Below the pieces are notes generated by a model. That model was given only the letters and a program-made list of their open reading frames with translations. It searched no databases and had not been told where the DNA came from. From NCBI RefSeq assembly GCF_000488255.1, contig NZ_KI530756.1, positions 248,001 to 312,000 on the forward strand: a stretch of DNA of 64,000 bases. Reading direction: 5' to 3'. Below, one piece after another: positions 20,762 through 29,540 of this stretch. Source of the DNA: Acinetobacter indicus CIP 110367 (GTDB lineage: Bacteria; Pseudomonadota; Gammaproteobacteria; Pseudomonadales; Moraxellaceae). A program made the translations under genes and the position numbers. Each line of letters starts with the position of its first letter. Position 1 is the first letter of the stretch.

Positions 20762-22615
20762 TTAAGCCAACAGGTTGGATGCAATCTGATAGGTCAGGAA
20801 TGACATCAAATAGGCCAGACCAAACAGATACACGGTCATAAAGCCCACTGTTTTCCACGATGCCGTTTCACGGCGTACCGTGGCCAGCGTCGCCAGACAG
20901 TGCGGTGCATAAATAAACCAGACCAGTAGCGATAAACCGGTCGCCAATGACCAGCCCAAGTCACCACCGCTGCTGATGATGCTGGCCAGACCATCGGCCA
21001 TGGCATCTTCGTCCCCTGACAGGGCGTAAATGGTACCCAGTGCAGCCACCACCACTTCACGGGCTGCCATTGCTGGAATCAAAGCAATACAGATCTGCCA
21101 GTTAAAGCCCAGTGGGGCAAAAATTGGCTGCATGATATGGCCCAGCATCCCGGCAAAGGTATAATCAATCGCCGGCATGGTCGCGCCTTCTGGCGGCTGC
21201 GGGAAGGTACACAGGAACCAGAGCAGAATCGACAGGGCAAAGATGATGCCACCAACCCGTTTCAGGAAGATTCGGGCGCGATCCAGCAACCCAATCCAGA
21301 CGTTTTTGATGTCCGGGAAACGGTAACTTGGCAGTTCCATCAACAGCATGTGATCGGATTTGTCTTTCTGGAAAAACTTCAGCACAAAAGACACGCCCAG
21401 TGCACTTAAAATACCAGCCATATACAGCGCAAACAGCACCAGACCCTGCAGGTTAAACAGGCCCCATACCGTTTGTTCCGGAATAAAGGCAGCAATTAAC
21501 AGCGCATACACAGGTAAACGTGCGGAACAGGTCATCAGCGGTGCCACAAAAATAGTGGTTAAACGGTCACGCGGGTCGCTGATACTGCGCGTTGCCATAA
21601 TCCCCGGAATCGCGCAGGCAAAGCTGGACAGTAACGGAATAAAGGCACGGCCACTTAAACCGGCTTTAAACATCAGTTTATCCAGCAAGAATGCAGCGCG
21701 CGGTAAATAACCGGATTCTTCCAGCACCAGAATAAAGAAGAACAGAATCAGAATTTGCGGCAGGAACACCACCACACCACCGGCGCCGGCAATAATCCCG
21801 TCCACCACCAGACTGTTCAGTAAAGGATGGGCAATACTGCCACCAATTACTTCACCCAGCCGGCCAAAGAAGGTTTCAATCCCGTCCATAAATGGGGCTG
21901 CCCAGGCAAAGACCGCCTGGAAAATGATAAACATCATGACCGCCAGACTGACCAGACCCAGCACCGGATGCAGGAACACCTTATCGAGGAAATCGGAACG
22001 TTTATCTTCCTGATCGACGTATTGCACCACATCATTCAGCAGGGTTTCGGCCTTCTGATGGGCATCGCCTTTCAGACCGGTCAATTCGGTATGTGGCAGC
22101 GCATATTTACCCTGATCCAGCGCATTCATCAGGTTTTCAATCCCGGAACGGCGCACGGCCACGGTTTCTACCACCGGCACACCGAGGCGCTCAGACAGTT
22201 TCTGGGTGTTGATCTGCATGCCACGACGACGCGCTTCGTCCATCATGTTCAGCACCAGCAACATTGGACGACCCAGTTCAATCATTTCCAGTACCAGACC
22301 CAGATGCAGCTTCAGATTGGTGGCATCAACCACACACAGGAAAGCATCCTGCTGGCCTTCTTCTGCCAGTTTGCCCTGTACCACATCACGGGTAATGGCT
22401 TCGTCCGGGCTGGCAGCATTCAAGCTATAAGTGCCAGGTAAATCCAGCACCCGTACCGGCTTGCCTGAAGGTAAATTAAAATGACCGACTTTACGTTCGA
22501 CCGTTACGCCGGCATAGTTGGCAACTTTCTGGCGTGTACCAGTTAAATGGTTGAATAATGAGGTTTTACCGCAGTTAGGATTCCCTACAAGGGCAATACG
22601 TAAGGCATCACTCAT
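20762..22615 (-). CDS. feoB: Ferrous iron transporter FeoB
   Basis: 617 aa. An N-terminal G domain with G1 GNPNCGKTSLFN, G3 DLPGTYSL and G4 NMMDE is followed by the NFeoB helical part and two Gate domains with about eight to ten membrane helices (e.g. FLPRAAFLLD-like YLPRAAFLLDK, SSFACAIPGIMATR). It takes up Fe(2+) across the inner membrane. It is shorter than E. coli FeoB (773 aa), as is common in this group. Its ATG overlaps the feoA stop by 4 nt (ATGA). Confidence 0.96.
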   Translation of the reverse strand: MSDALRIALVGNPNCGKTSLFNHLTGTRQKVANYAGVTVERKVGHFNLPSGKPVRVLDLPGTYSLNAASPDEAITRDVVQGKLAEEGQQDAFLCVVDATNLKLHLGLVLEMIELGRPMLLVLNMMDEARRRGMQINTQKLSERLGVPVVETVAVRRSGIENLMNALDQGKYALPHTELTGLKGDAHQKAETLLNDVVQYVDQEDKRSDFLDKVFLHPVLGLVSLAVMMFIIFQAVFAWAAPFMDGIETFFGRLGEVIGGSIAHPLLNSLVVDGIIAGAGGVVVFLPQILILFFFILVLEESGYLPRAAFLLDKLMFKAGLSGRAFIPLLSSFACAIPGIMATRSISDPRDRLTTIFVAPLMTCSARLPVYALLIAAFIPEQTVWGLFNLQGLVLFALYMAGILSALGVSFVLKFFQKDKSDHMLLMELPSYRFPDIKNVWIGLLDRARIFLKRVGGIIFALSILLWFLCTFPQPPEGATMPAIDYTFAGMLGHIMQPIFAPLGFNWQICIALIPAMAAREVVVAALGTIYALSGDEDAMADGLASIISSGGDLGWSLATGLSLLVWFIYAPHCLATLATVRRETASWKTVGFMTVYLFGLAYLMSFLTYQIASNLLA

Positions 22616-22872
22616 GTAGTGACTCCATCTTCAATTTCAATTTTCTCTGCTTCATTTTTGCGTAAGGCAAAACGGGTAAAACCGACCTGAATCAGAATCG
22701 GATCCCCGCCAAAAACACCTTTGGTAATGACCTGAACGCGCGTGCCCGGCACAAACCCCAATGTTTCCAGACGGCTGGCCACCAAGTCATTGTGTGACTC
22801 GCCCCCCTCATCCTGCCGGATAATCTGGCGGATAATGGCCGTCTGCTTTACCTTTAACTCTGATAAACGCAC
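22612..22872 (-). CDS. feoA: Ferrous iron transport protein FeoA
   Basis: 86 aa from the GTG at 22872; an upstream ATG at 22911 would lengthen it with an unrelated stretch. FeoA is an SH3-like cytosolic partner of FeoB. The family pattern is seen in RLETLGFVPGTRVQVI and PILIQVGFTRFALRK. It is the first gene of feoA-feoB-(Cys-rich protein), with a Fur box just upstream. Confidence 0.92.
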   Translation of the reverse strand: MRLSELKVKQTAIIRQIIRQDEGGESHNDLVASRLETLGFVPGTRVQVITKGVFGGDPILIQVGFTRFALRKNEAEKIEIEDGVTT

Positions 22873-22912
22873 TGTGAAATTCCTAAGCTCTTTTAAATAG
22901 TATACAAACAAA

Positions 22913-22927
22913 TGAGAATAATTAACA
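22913..22927 (-). promoter_or_regulatory. Fur box upstream of feoA
   Basis: TGAGAATAATTAACA matches the 7-1-7 Fur consensus TGATAATNATTATCA at 12 of the 14 defined positions. It lies 41 nt upstream of the feoA GTG, in the promoter region, so iron-replete Fur should repress the operon. Confidence 0.7.
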
Positions 22928-23040
22928 AATAAGGATTGATTACGTTTCCGTTCTTATATCACATCGACAGCCCGGAAAAATTACTCTACATTGGAGAATT
23001 CCAATGATCTTGATCGAATTCTTAAATTAAAGTGATCCAC

Positions 23041-23958
23041 ATGCTCAATAAAAAGCCCCGCATTCCTGCACCTGTCACCATTCCGGAACATTTAAGCTAT
23101 TTGCAGGGCTTTCGCGATCATCTAGTAGCACAAACCGTCAGTCCACATACCCGCAATGCCTATCTGTCCGACTTAATGTTATGCAGTGCCTGCGTGCCCA
23201 GTTCAATGCTGGACTGGAGTCATGATGATATTTCCGATGTCCTGATTGAATTGACCAAACAGCAAAAAAGCCCACGTTCGATTGCCCGCTGCCTATCGGC
23301 CTTAAGGGCTTTTTATAAATTTCTGCGTGAACAGAAACTGCGCGCCGACAATCCGGTCGCCGCACATAAAACCCCAAAACTGGGCCGGGCCTTGCCCAAA
23401 GATCTGTCCGAAGCCGATGTTGAAGCGCTAATTCAGGCACCGGATGTCAATACAGCACTGGGTCTGCGCGACCGGGCCATGTTTGAAGTACTGTATGCCT
23501 GTGGTTTACGTGTCTCTGAATTGCTGAATTTGCGTCTGGAGCTGATTAACCTGAAACAGGGTTATTTGCGCATTGTCGGTAAAGGCAATAAAGAACGTCT
23601 GGTACCTTTGGGCCAAGTCGCCTGTGAATGGGTAGAACACTATCTGCAAGAGGCGCGGCCGCAGCTGTATAAAACCAGCACCGATTATTTATTTCTGACC
23701 CAGCATGGCGGCATCATGAGCCGGCAGAACTTCTGGTATGCAATTAAACGCTATGCGCTACAGGCCGGAATTCAGGCCGAATTATCACCGCATACCTTGC
23801 GCCACGCCTTTGCCACCCATCTGCTCAATCATGGCGCAGACCTGCGCGTGGTGCAAATGCTGCTGGGGCATAGCGACCTGTCGACCACACAAATTTATAC
23901 CCATGTCGCGCAGATTCGCATGCAGCAGCTGCACGCGACCCATCATCCTCGCGCTTAA
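23041..23958 (+). CDS. xerD: Site-specific tyrosine recombinase XerD
   Basis: 305 aa from the ATG at 23041 (a GTG three codons earlier is possible). XerD acts with XerC at dif to resolve chromosome dimers. The N-terminal SAM-like domain spans about 20-105 and the catalytic domain about 120-300, with the R ... K ... H-x-x-R ... H ... Y set visible in CGLRVSELL, GKGNKERLVPL, HTLRHAFATHLL, LLGHSDLSTTQIYTH. The STTQIYTHVA ending is typical of XerD. It is a core gene and not linked to a mobile element here. Confidence 0.93.
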   Translation: MLNKKPRIPAPVTIPEHLSYLQGFRDHLVAQTVSPHTRNAYLSDLMLCSACVPSSMLDWSHDDISDVLIELTKQQKSPRSIARCLSALRAFYKFLREQKLRADNPVAAHKTPKLGRALPKDLSEADVEALIQAPDVNTALGLRDRAMFEVLYACGLRVSELLNLRLELINLKQGYLRIVGKGNKERLVPLGQVACEWVEHYLQEARPQLYKTSTDYLFLTQHGGIMSRQNFWYAIKRYALQAGIQAELSPHTLRHAFATHLLNHGADLRVVQMLLGHSDLSTTQIYTHVAQIRMQQLHATHHPRA

Positions 23959-24055
23959 CCGCACTGCCGAAATACGACCAAGAAGTTTTCGATCGGTCAT
24001 TTTTTTTTGTTATGCTAGCCTCCTTGTTTTTATATCGATAAGAAAAGGGTTAGCA

Positions 24056-24868
24056 ATGACATTTACCCGCGCGAAAATTGTAATGGCCATGACACTTGCT
24101 GCAGGCCTGGGCCTGACGGCATGCTCGAGCAATAATGATGAGAAAAAACAAACCACGCTTACGGCCAGTGCACCGGCAACCGGGGAAGCCTCTACCCTTT
24201 CTGAACGTAATGCCCAGCAGCGTCTGGTCAAAACCCTGGAACAGCATTTTAAAACTGCTGGCATTCAGGCCAAAATCACGGAAGTTAAAACCACGGAAGT
24301 TCCCAATCTGTACTGGGTCAGCCTGGAAGGCATGTCTGCGGTCTATGCCACCAGCGATGGCAAATACATTTTCCAGGGTGATGTGATCCGTTTAGGCGAC
24401 AAACAGCTACATAACGTCGGTGAGAGCCTGCAAGCCGGCACCAATAAACAGATTTTTGCCAGCCTGAAAAAGCAGGATCTGCTGATCTATAAAGCCAAGG
24501 GCGAAACCAAACACGTCATTTATGTGTTTACCGATGTCAGCTGTCCATACTGCCACAAGCTGCATGAACATATGGATGAGCTGAACAGCAAAGGCATTGA
24601 AGTGCGCTATATTGCCTGGCCACGTGGTGAACAGTTTATTCCGGCCATGGAAAGCGTCTGGTGTAGCCAAGACCGCCATGCGGCCTTTGATCAGGCCATT
24701 GCCGGTGCTGAACTGCCTGCCGCGAGCTGCAAAACGCCAGTACGTGAACACTATCAGCTGGGTCTGAATATTGGGGTGAACGGTACCCCGGCAATCTATA
24801 GTGCAGACGGGGTTTACCTTGGTGGTTATCTGTCGCCAAGCGAATTGCTGAAGCGTTTAAATAACTAA
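24056..24868 (+). CDS. dsbC: Thiol:disulfide interchange protein DsbC, lipoprotein form
   Basis: 270 aa from the ATG at 24056 with AAAAGGG upstream; the frame is open further into xerD but that part is a shadow. DsbC isomerises wrong disulfides in the periplasm. An N-terminal dimerisation part (about 45-115) and a thioredoxin fold with the active site DVSCPYCHKLH and the cis-Pro loop GVNGTPAIY are present. The signal ends in GLGLTACSSN, a lipobox, so the protein is predicted to be membrane-anchored, unlike soluble E. coli DsbC. Confidence 0.92.
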   Translation: MTFTRAKIVMAMTLAAGLGLTACSSNNDEKKQTTLTASAPATGEASTLSERNAQQRLVKTLEQHFKTAGIQAKITEVKTTEVPNLYWVSLEGMSAVYATSDGKYIFQGDVIRLGDKQLHNVGESLQAGTNKQIFASLKKQDLLIYKAKGETKHVIYVFTDVSCPYCHKLHEHMDELNSKGIEVRYIAWPRGEQFIPAMESVWCSQDRHAAFDQAIAGAELPAASCKTPVREHYQLGLNIGVNGTPAIYSADGVYLGGYLSPSELLKRLNN

Positions 24869-24990
24869 TTTTAATGGGTTAAATTACTGTTTTTTATAGA
24901 TCAAGAGAAAGTGATTTCTACGCTAGAGTCTTCAGCTTTTTTTAGCTATGATCTAAGCTCGCTTAAAATTGATTAAATATGGAGTGTGAC

Positions 24991-26295
24991 GTGAAACCAG
25001 TTCGTCTGGCAATCCTCGGTCTTGGTACTGTGGGTGGTGGTGCCCTTAAACTATTAAAAGAAAATGCTGCTGAGATTAAACGTCGCACCGGTCGTGAAAT
25101 TGAAATTACCTATGTCGGCACCCGTCGTCCGCGTCCAGACCTGAACCTGCCAGAAACGGTCAAACAAAGCTCGGACCTGCTAGATATCGTGCGTCAACCG
25201 GATGTAGATGTCGTGGTTGAAGTCATGGGTGGGATTCATCCTGCATATGAAGTCATTATGGAAGCGATGAAACACGGCAAACATATTGTCACCGCGAACA
25301 AAGCCTTGCTGGCTGAACACGGCAACGAACTGTTTAAAGCCGCGGATGATCATGCCGTTCAGATCGCTTATGAAGCTGCGGTAGCTGGTGGTATTCCAAT
25401 CATCAAGGTGATTCGTGAAGGTCTGGCCGCGAACAAGATTGAATGGCTGGCGGGTATCATTAACGGTACCGGTAACTTCATCTTAAGCGAAATGCGTGAA
25501 AAAGGCCGTGCCTTTGCCGATGTGCTGAAAGAAGCGCAAGAGCTGGGTTATGCCGAAGCCGATCCAACCTTCGACGTTGAAGGTATTGATGCAGCACACA
25601 AGCTGACCATTCTGGCCTCATGTGCATTTGGTATTCCGCTGCAATTTGACAAGGTGTATACCGAAGGCATTAGCAAAATTACCGCGCAAGATGTCAAATA
25701 TGCCGAAGATTTAGGTTTCCGTATCAAGCATTTAGGAATTGCACGCCGTACCGATGCCGGCATTGAACTACGTGTGCATCCAACCCTGATTCCTGAAGAA
25801 GAACTGATTGCCAATGTGAATGGCGTGAAAAATGCGGTGCTGGTGCAGGCCAATGCAGTCGGTCCAACCCTGTATTATGGCGCCGGTGCCGGTGCAGGCC
25901 CAACCGCTTCAGCAGTGGTTGCTGACGTGGTCGATATTGTCCGTGACATCTCCTATACCGAAGATGGCGCAGGTACAATTCCGCAACTGGCCTTCGAAGC
26001 CTTAACTGACCTGCCAATTTTAAGCCGTGAACAGATGACCACGGGTTACTATATTCGCATTAATGCCGAAGACCAGACCGGTGTACTGGCCGATGTCACC
26101 ACCATTTTAAGCCGTGCCGGTATCAGTATTGATGCCATCATGCAGCAATCTCGCTTAAAAGACCTTATTCCTATCGTGATTCTGACTGACCCAGTTCAGG
26201 AATCAAAAATGGATGAAGCGTTACAACAAATTCAAGCTTTGCCTGTGATTCATGGCGAAATTGTACGAATTCGTTTAGAATCGCTTGATAATTAA
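24991..26295 (+). CDS. hom: Homoserine dehydrogenase
   Basis: 434 aa from the GTG at 24991, which has GGAG six nt upstream; an ATG four codons earlier overlaps that site. It reduces aspartate semialdehyde to homoserine, leading to Thr and Met. The Rossmann motif ILGLGTVGGG is at the start, the catalytic signature AYEAAVAGGIPIIK is in the middle, and a C-terminal ACT domain (about 350-430; INAEDQTGVLADVTTIL) suggests threonine feedback. There is no fused aspartokinase. thrC follows 57 nt later. Confidence 0.96.
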   Translation: MKPVRLAILGLGTVGGGALKLLKENAAEIKRRTGREIEITYVGTRRPRPDLNLPETVKQSSDLLDIVRQPDVDVVVEVMGGIHPAYEVIMEAMKHGKHIVTANKALLAEHGNELFKAADDHAVQIAYEAAVAGGIPIIKVIREGLAANKIEWLAGIINGTGNFILSEMREKGRAFADVLKEAQELGYAEADPTFDVEGIDAAHKLTILASCAFGIPLQFDKVYTEGISKITAQDVKYAEDLGFRIKHLGIARRTDAGIELRVHPTLIPEEELIANVNGVKNAVLVQANAVGPTLYYGAGAGAGPTASAVVADVVDIVRDISYTEDGAGTIPQLAFEALTDLPILSREQMTTGYYIRINAEDQTGVLADVTTILSRAGISIDAIMQQSRLKDLIPIVILTDPVQESKMDEALQQIQALPVIHGEIVRIRLESLDN

Positions 26296-26352
26296 TCGGG
26301 TCAAGGGGAATATTTCCCCTTGCCAAGCTCTACACACAATTGGAACATCATC

Positions 26353-27498
26353 ATGTCGAATGCCAATCGTTATACTGGTTTAGTTGACCGTTATCGTGAC
26401 CGTTTACCAGTGTCTGCAACTACACGTGCAATCTCTCTCGGTGAAGGGAATACCCCGCTAATCAAGCTTGAGAACATTCCACGTATTATTGGCAAGAACG
26501 TTGAAATTTATGTGAAGTATGAAGGCTTAAACCCGACAGGTTCATTTAAAGACCGTGGTATGACCATGGCCGTAACCAAAGCGGTTGAAGAAGGTTCAAA
26601 AGCCATTATCTGTGCCTCTACCGGTAACACTTCTGCAGCGGCAGCAGCCTATGCAGCGCGTGCTGGTATCAAAGCGTTTGTGCTGATTCCTGAAGGCAAA
26701 ATTGCTATGGGTAAAATGGCACAGGCCATGATGTACGGTGCCATCACCATGCAGATTCGCGGTAACTTTGACGATGGTATGCGTCTGGTGAAAGAAGTGG
26801 CCGATCAGGCTCCTGTAACCATCGTAAACTCGATCAACCCGTACCGTCTGCAAGGTCAAAAGACCATTGCCTACGAAATCGTGGATGAACTCGGCCGTGC
26901 ACCAGACTACCACTGCCTGCCAGTTGGTAACGCGGGCAACATCACTGCACACTGGATGGGTTATACCGAAGCTGTGGCTAACCAGCCTGCAGACCAGTTT
27001 GAACAAGTGGTTTATGATGCGGCAACGGATGCCTTTACTGGTCCAAAACCGGAAGGTTTACCAGTTATGGTCGGTTATCAAGCCTCTGGCGCTGCGCCAT
27101 TCTTACGTGGTGCACCAGTTGAAAACCCGGAAACTGTAGCCACTGCAATCCGTATTGGTAACCCGCAAAGCTGGAACCATGCCAAAGCTGTAGTTCGTGA
27201 TTCACAAGGCTGGTTCGATGAACTGACCGATGCGGAAATTCTGGAAGCTCAGCGCATGCTGTCCATGTACGAAGGCGTATTTGTTGAGCCTGCATCTGCA
27301 GCATCCATTGGCGGCGCGATGCGTGACATTAAAGCCGGTAAAATTGCAGAAGGTTCAGTAATTGTATGTACTGTTACTGGTAACGGTCTGAAAGACCCAG
27401 ACACTGCAATGAAACAGTGCCAGGATGCGGTGATGCTGTCGATTGACGCTACCATGGATCAGGTTCGTGATTCTATCCTTTCAAACATGGATCAATAA
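26353..27498 (+). CDS. thrC: Threonine synthase
   Basis: 381 aa from the ATG at 26353; the frame is open 11 codons upstream but the extension is not conserved. It converts O-phosphohomoserine to threonine. PLP-binding Lys is in NPTGSFKDRGMTMA, and the glycine-rich phosphate loop is PVGNAGNITAHW. It is the short form (about 350-380 aa) of threonine synthase. It is probably cotranscribed with hom; a strong terminator follows. Confidence 0.95.
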   Translation: MSNANRYTGLVDRYRDRLPVSATTRAISLGEGNTPLIKLENIPRIIGKNVEIYVKYEGLNPTGSFKDRGMTMAVTKAVEEGSKAIICASTGNTSAAAAAYAARAGIKAFVLIPEGKIAMGKMAQAMMYGAITMQIRGNFDDGMRLVKEVADQAPVTIVNSINPYRLQGQKTIAYEIVDELGRAPDYHCLPVGNAGNITAHWMGYTEAVANQPADQFEQVVYDAATDAFTGPKPEGLPVMVGYQASGAAPFLRGAPVENPETVATAIRIGNPQSWNHAKAVVRDSQGWFDELTDAEILEAQRMLSMYEGVFVEPASAASIGGAMRDIKAGKIAEGSVIVCTVTGNGLKDPDTAMKQCQDAVMLSIDATMDQVRDSILSNMDQ

Positions 27499-27512
27499 TT
27501 CCGGTTTGAAAC

Positions 27513-27540
27513 AAAAATCCCTGCTCATGCAGGGATTTTT
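27513..27540 (+). terminator. hom-thrC terminator
   Basis: AAAAATCCCTGC-TCAT-GCAGGGATTTTT, a perfect 12-bp stem with a T-run, 14 nt after the thrC stop. The A-run on the left could also serve the convergent pbpG transcript. Confidence 0.9.
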
Positions 27541-27590
27541 TTATGGCTGAGGTTTGAAGTTCTGCACGATTTCGCACAGAGCAGTTCAGC

Positions 27591-28673
27591 TTAAATCCGT
27601 TTTGGTAACTGGCTGGTCCAGGACATTAAACGGGTGGCATCGTTATTACGCGCCTGGGTATTGCTGGCCCCTAAAATAATCACCACCGCCGGACGTGAAT
27701 TTAAAGTGGTGTGCATCACCAGACAACGCCCTGCTTCATTAATAAAGCCGGTTTTGGACAGGTTAATATTCCAGCCACCATTACGCACCAGCGAATTGGT
27801 ATTGTTCGATTTCAGCACCCGATAACCTAGGTTAAAGTCATAGCTTGGCGTGGTCGAAAACTGGCGAATCAGGCCATATTGTGACGCGGTACTGACCAGA
27901 ATACCTAAATCACGCGCCGATGATACATTGCGTGGGTCCAAACCGGTCGATTCGGTAAAGCGGGTCGAATGCATGCCCAGCTCACGCGCTTTGTTGTTCA
28001 TGGCAGCCACGAACGCGCTGCGTCCACCTGGATAGGTACGCGCCAGCGCTGCTGCGGCCGGGTTTTCTGATTTCATTAAGGCAAATAATAAGGCTTCAGC
28101 ACGGTTCATCTTGTCGCCCACACGCAGGGTCGAACTGGAGTTCTTGCCTGCTGCACCGGCAAAATCAATCTGCTGTAAGGTAATTTGCTCAGACATATTT
28201 AAACGCGCATCCGCCGTCACTACCGCAGTCATCACTTTGGTAATTGAAGCAATCGGCAACGCGGTATTGGTATTTTTACTGTACAGCACTTCACCGGTAT
28301 TGGCATCCATCACCAGTGCGGCACGTGCGTTCACAGTGGGCTGGTTGCTATAGGATGCAGTATCCAGAATCGGGCTGGTTCTACTGACCGTGCTGGCGGG
28401 CGCCAGTGTGCTGGAACTGCGTACCGTGGTGGTAATTTTGGTTGAGCCTTGTGGTGACGGTTCCACCACCTGCTCGGTCACAGAAGTCGTGGCGGTGGTC
28501 ATCACATCGCCATTCAGCAGCTGATTGGCCTCTTCAGATGACCAGCTTAGCGTTGCCTGGAGGTTACTCCCCGAGGAAGGGTTCATGACGATTTCAGCAG
28601 TACTGACTGAACTCATGCCGAGCAGAACCGATGCTCCCAGCACATGCATTAATAACTTCTTAGAATTTTTCAC
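27591..28673 (-). CDS. pbpG: D-alanyl-D-alanine endopeptidase (PBP7-like)
   Basis: 360 aa. A signal peptide (MKKSKK-type start, MHVLGASVLLGMSSVSTA) is followed by about 90 residues of Ser/Thr-rich linker and then a peptidase S11 domain with SITK (S-x-x-K), KSENP (S-x-N) and SKTGFINEAG (K-T-G). It trims peptidoglycan cross-links in the periplasm. The linker is longer than in E. coli PBP7. It is convergent with thrC. Confidence 0.9.
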   Translation of the reverse strand: MKNSKKLLMHVLGASVLLGMSSVSTAEIVMNPSSGSNLQATLSWSSEEANQLLNGDVMTTATTSVTEQVVEPSPQGSTKITTTVRSSSTLAPASTVSRTSPILDTASYSNQPTVNARAALVMDANTGEVLYSKNTNTALPIASITKVMTAVVTADARLNMSEQITLQQIDFAGAAGKNSSSTLRVGDKMNRAEALLFALMKSENPAAAALARTYPGGRSAFVAAMNNKARELGMHSTRFTESTGLDPRNVSSARDLGILVSTASQYGLIRQFSTTPSYDFNLGYRVLKSNNTNSLVRNGGWNINLSKTGFINEAGRCLVMHTTLNSRPAVVIILGASNTQARNNDATRLMSWTSQLPKRI

Positions 28674-28890
28674 TATTGCTTACTCAACTCAGGGAGGTAA
28701 GATACATTTGCGTATTACCTCAAATATGCCTTACATTTACAACACAGCACGGAACCAACTTTAGCCTCCGACATTGTGCAGAATTTTTCACTTTAGGTTA
28801 AGAATAGGATGGCCAATTTTGTCGGTTGATTGCAAGCTAATTTTGCTATATGTAACAAAAAAGATGATTTTAGTGAGAGGGAGAGTCTAG

Positions 28891-29526
28891 GTGATCACAG
28901 TTTTAGTGGTAGATGATCATGAATTGGTTCGTACCGGCATCTGCCGTATGCTCGAAGACCACACCGATGTTCAGGTCATTGGACAAGCTGAATCTGGGGA
29001 AGAAGCCATTAATCTGGTGCGCCAGCATCATCCCAATGTGGTCCTGCTTGACGTGAACATGCCGGGCATTGGCGGGGTGGAAACCACGCGCCGTTTATTA
29101 CAGACTGCCCCGGAAACCAAGGTATTGGCGGTCAGTGGTCTGGCCGAAGAACCCTATCCTTCTTTATTACTCAAAGCCGGTGCCAAAGGCTATATCACCA
29201 AAGGTGCACCTGTCTCGGAAATGGTGCGTGCCATTAAAAAAGTCATGCAGGGCGGTAAATATTTTAGTGCCGATATTGCCGAGCAACTGGCCAGTTCCTA
29301 CCTGTCAGACACCCAGCAATCACCGTTCGACAGCCTGTCGGAACGTGAAATGCAGGTGGCAATGATGGTGGTGAACTGTATTAGCGCGCAGGAAATTGCT
29401 GACAAGCTGTTCGTCAGCGTGAAAACCGTAAACACCTATCGCTACCGTATTTTTGAAAAACTGAATATCGACAGTGATGTCAAACTGACCCATCTGGCCA
29501 TTCGCTACGGATTAATTAAACCTTAA
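28891..29526 (+). CDS. gacA: LuxR-family response regulator (GacA/UvrY-like)
   Basis: 211 aa, GTG start. The receiver domain (1-120) has DD at 8-9, the phospho-acceptor D54 in VVLLDVNMPG and Lys in GYITKGAP; a LuxR-type HTH (about 148-205) reads LSEREMQVAMMVVNCISAQEIADKL in short overlapping pieces. The whole-length similarity to GacA is strong (MLEDHTDVQVIGQAESGEEA region). GacA normally acts with a separate GacS kinase to drive small regulatory RNAs; gacS is not in this window. It stands directly before pilS. Confidence 0.85.
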   Translation: MITVLVVDDHELVRTGICRMLEDHTDVQVIGQAESGEEAINLVRQHHPNVVLLDVNMPGIGGVETTRRLLQTAPETKVLAVSGLAEEPYPSLLLKAGAKGYITKGAPVSEMVRAIKKVMQGGKYFSADIAEQLASSYLSDTQQSPFDSLSEREMQVAMMVVNCISAQEIADKLFVSVKTVNTYRYRIFEKLNIDSDVKLTHLAIRYGLIKP

Positions 29527-29540
29527 GCGGTTTAAGCCTC

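Noticed and set aside
22206..22441. Plus-strand frames opposite feoB
   Set aside because: They are long only because of the codon bias of the real gene on the other strand.
23041..23958. xerD as an island integrase
   Set aside because: The sequence is a full-length, typical XerD in a core context, far from the island.
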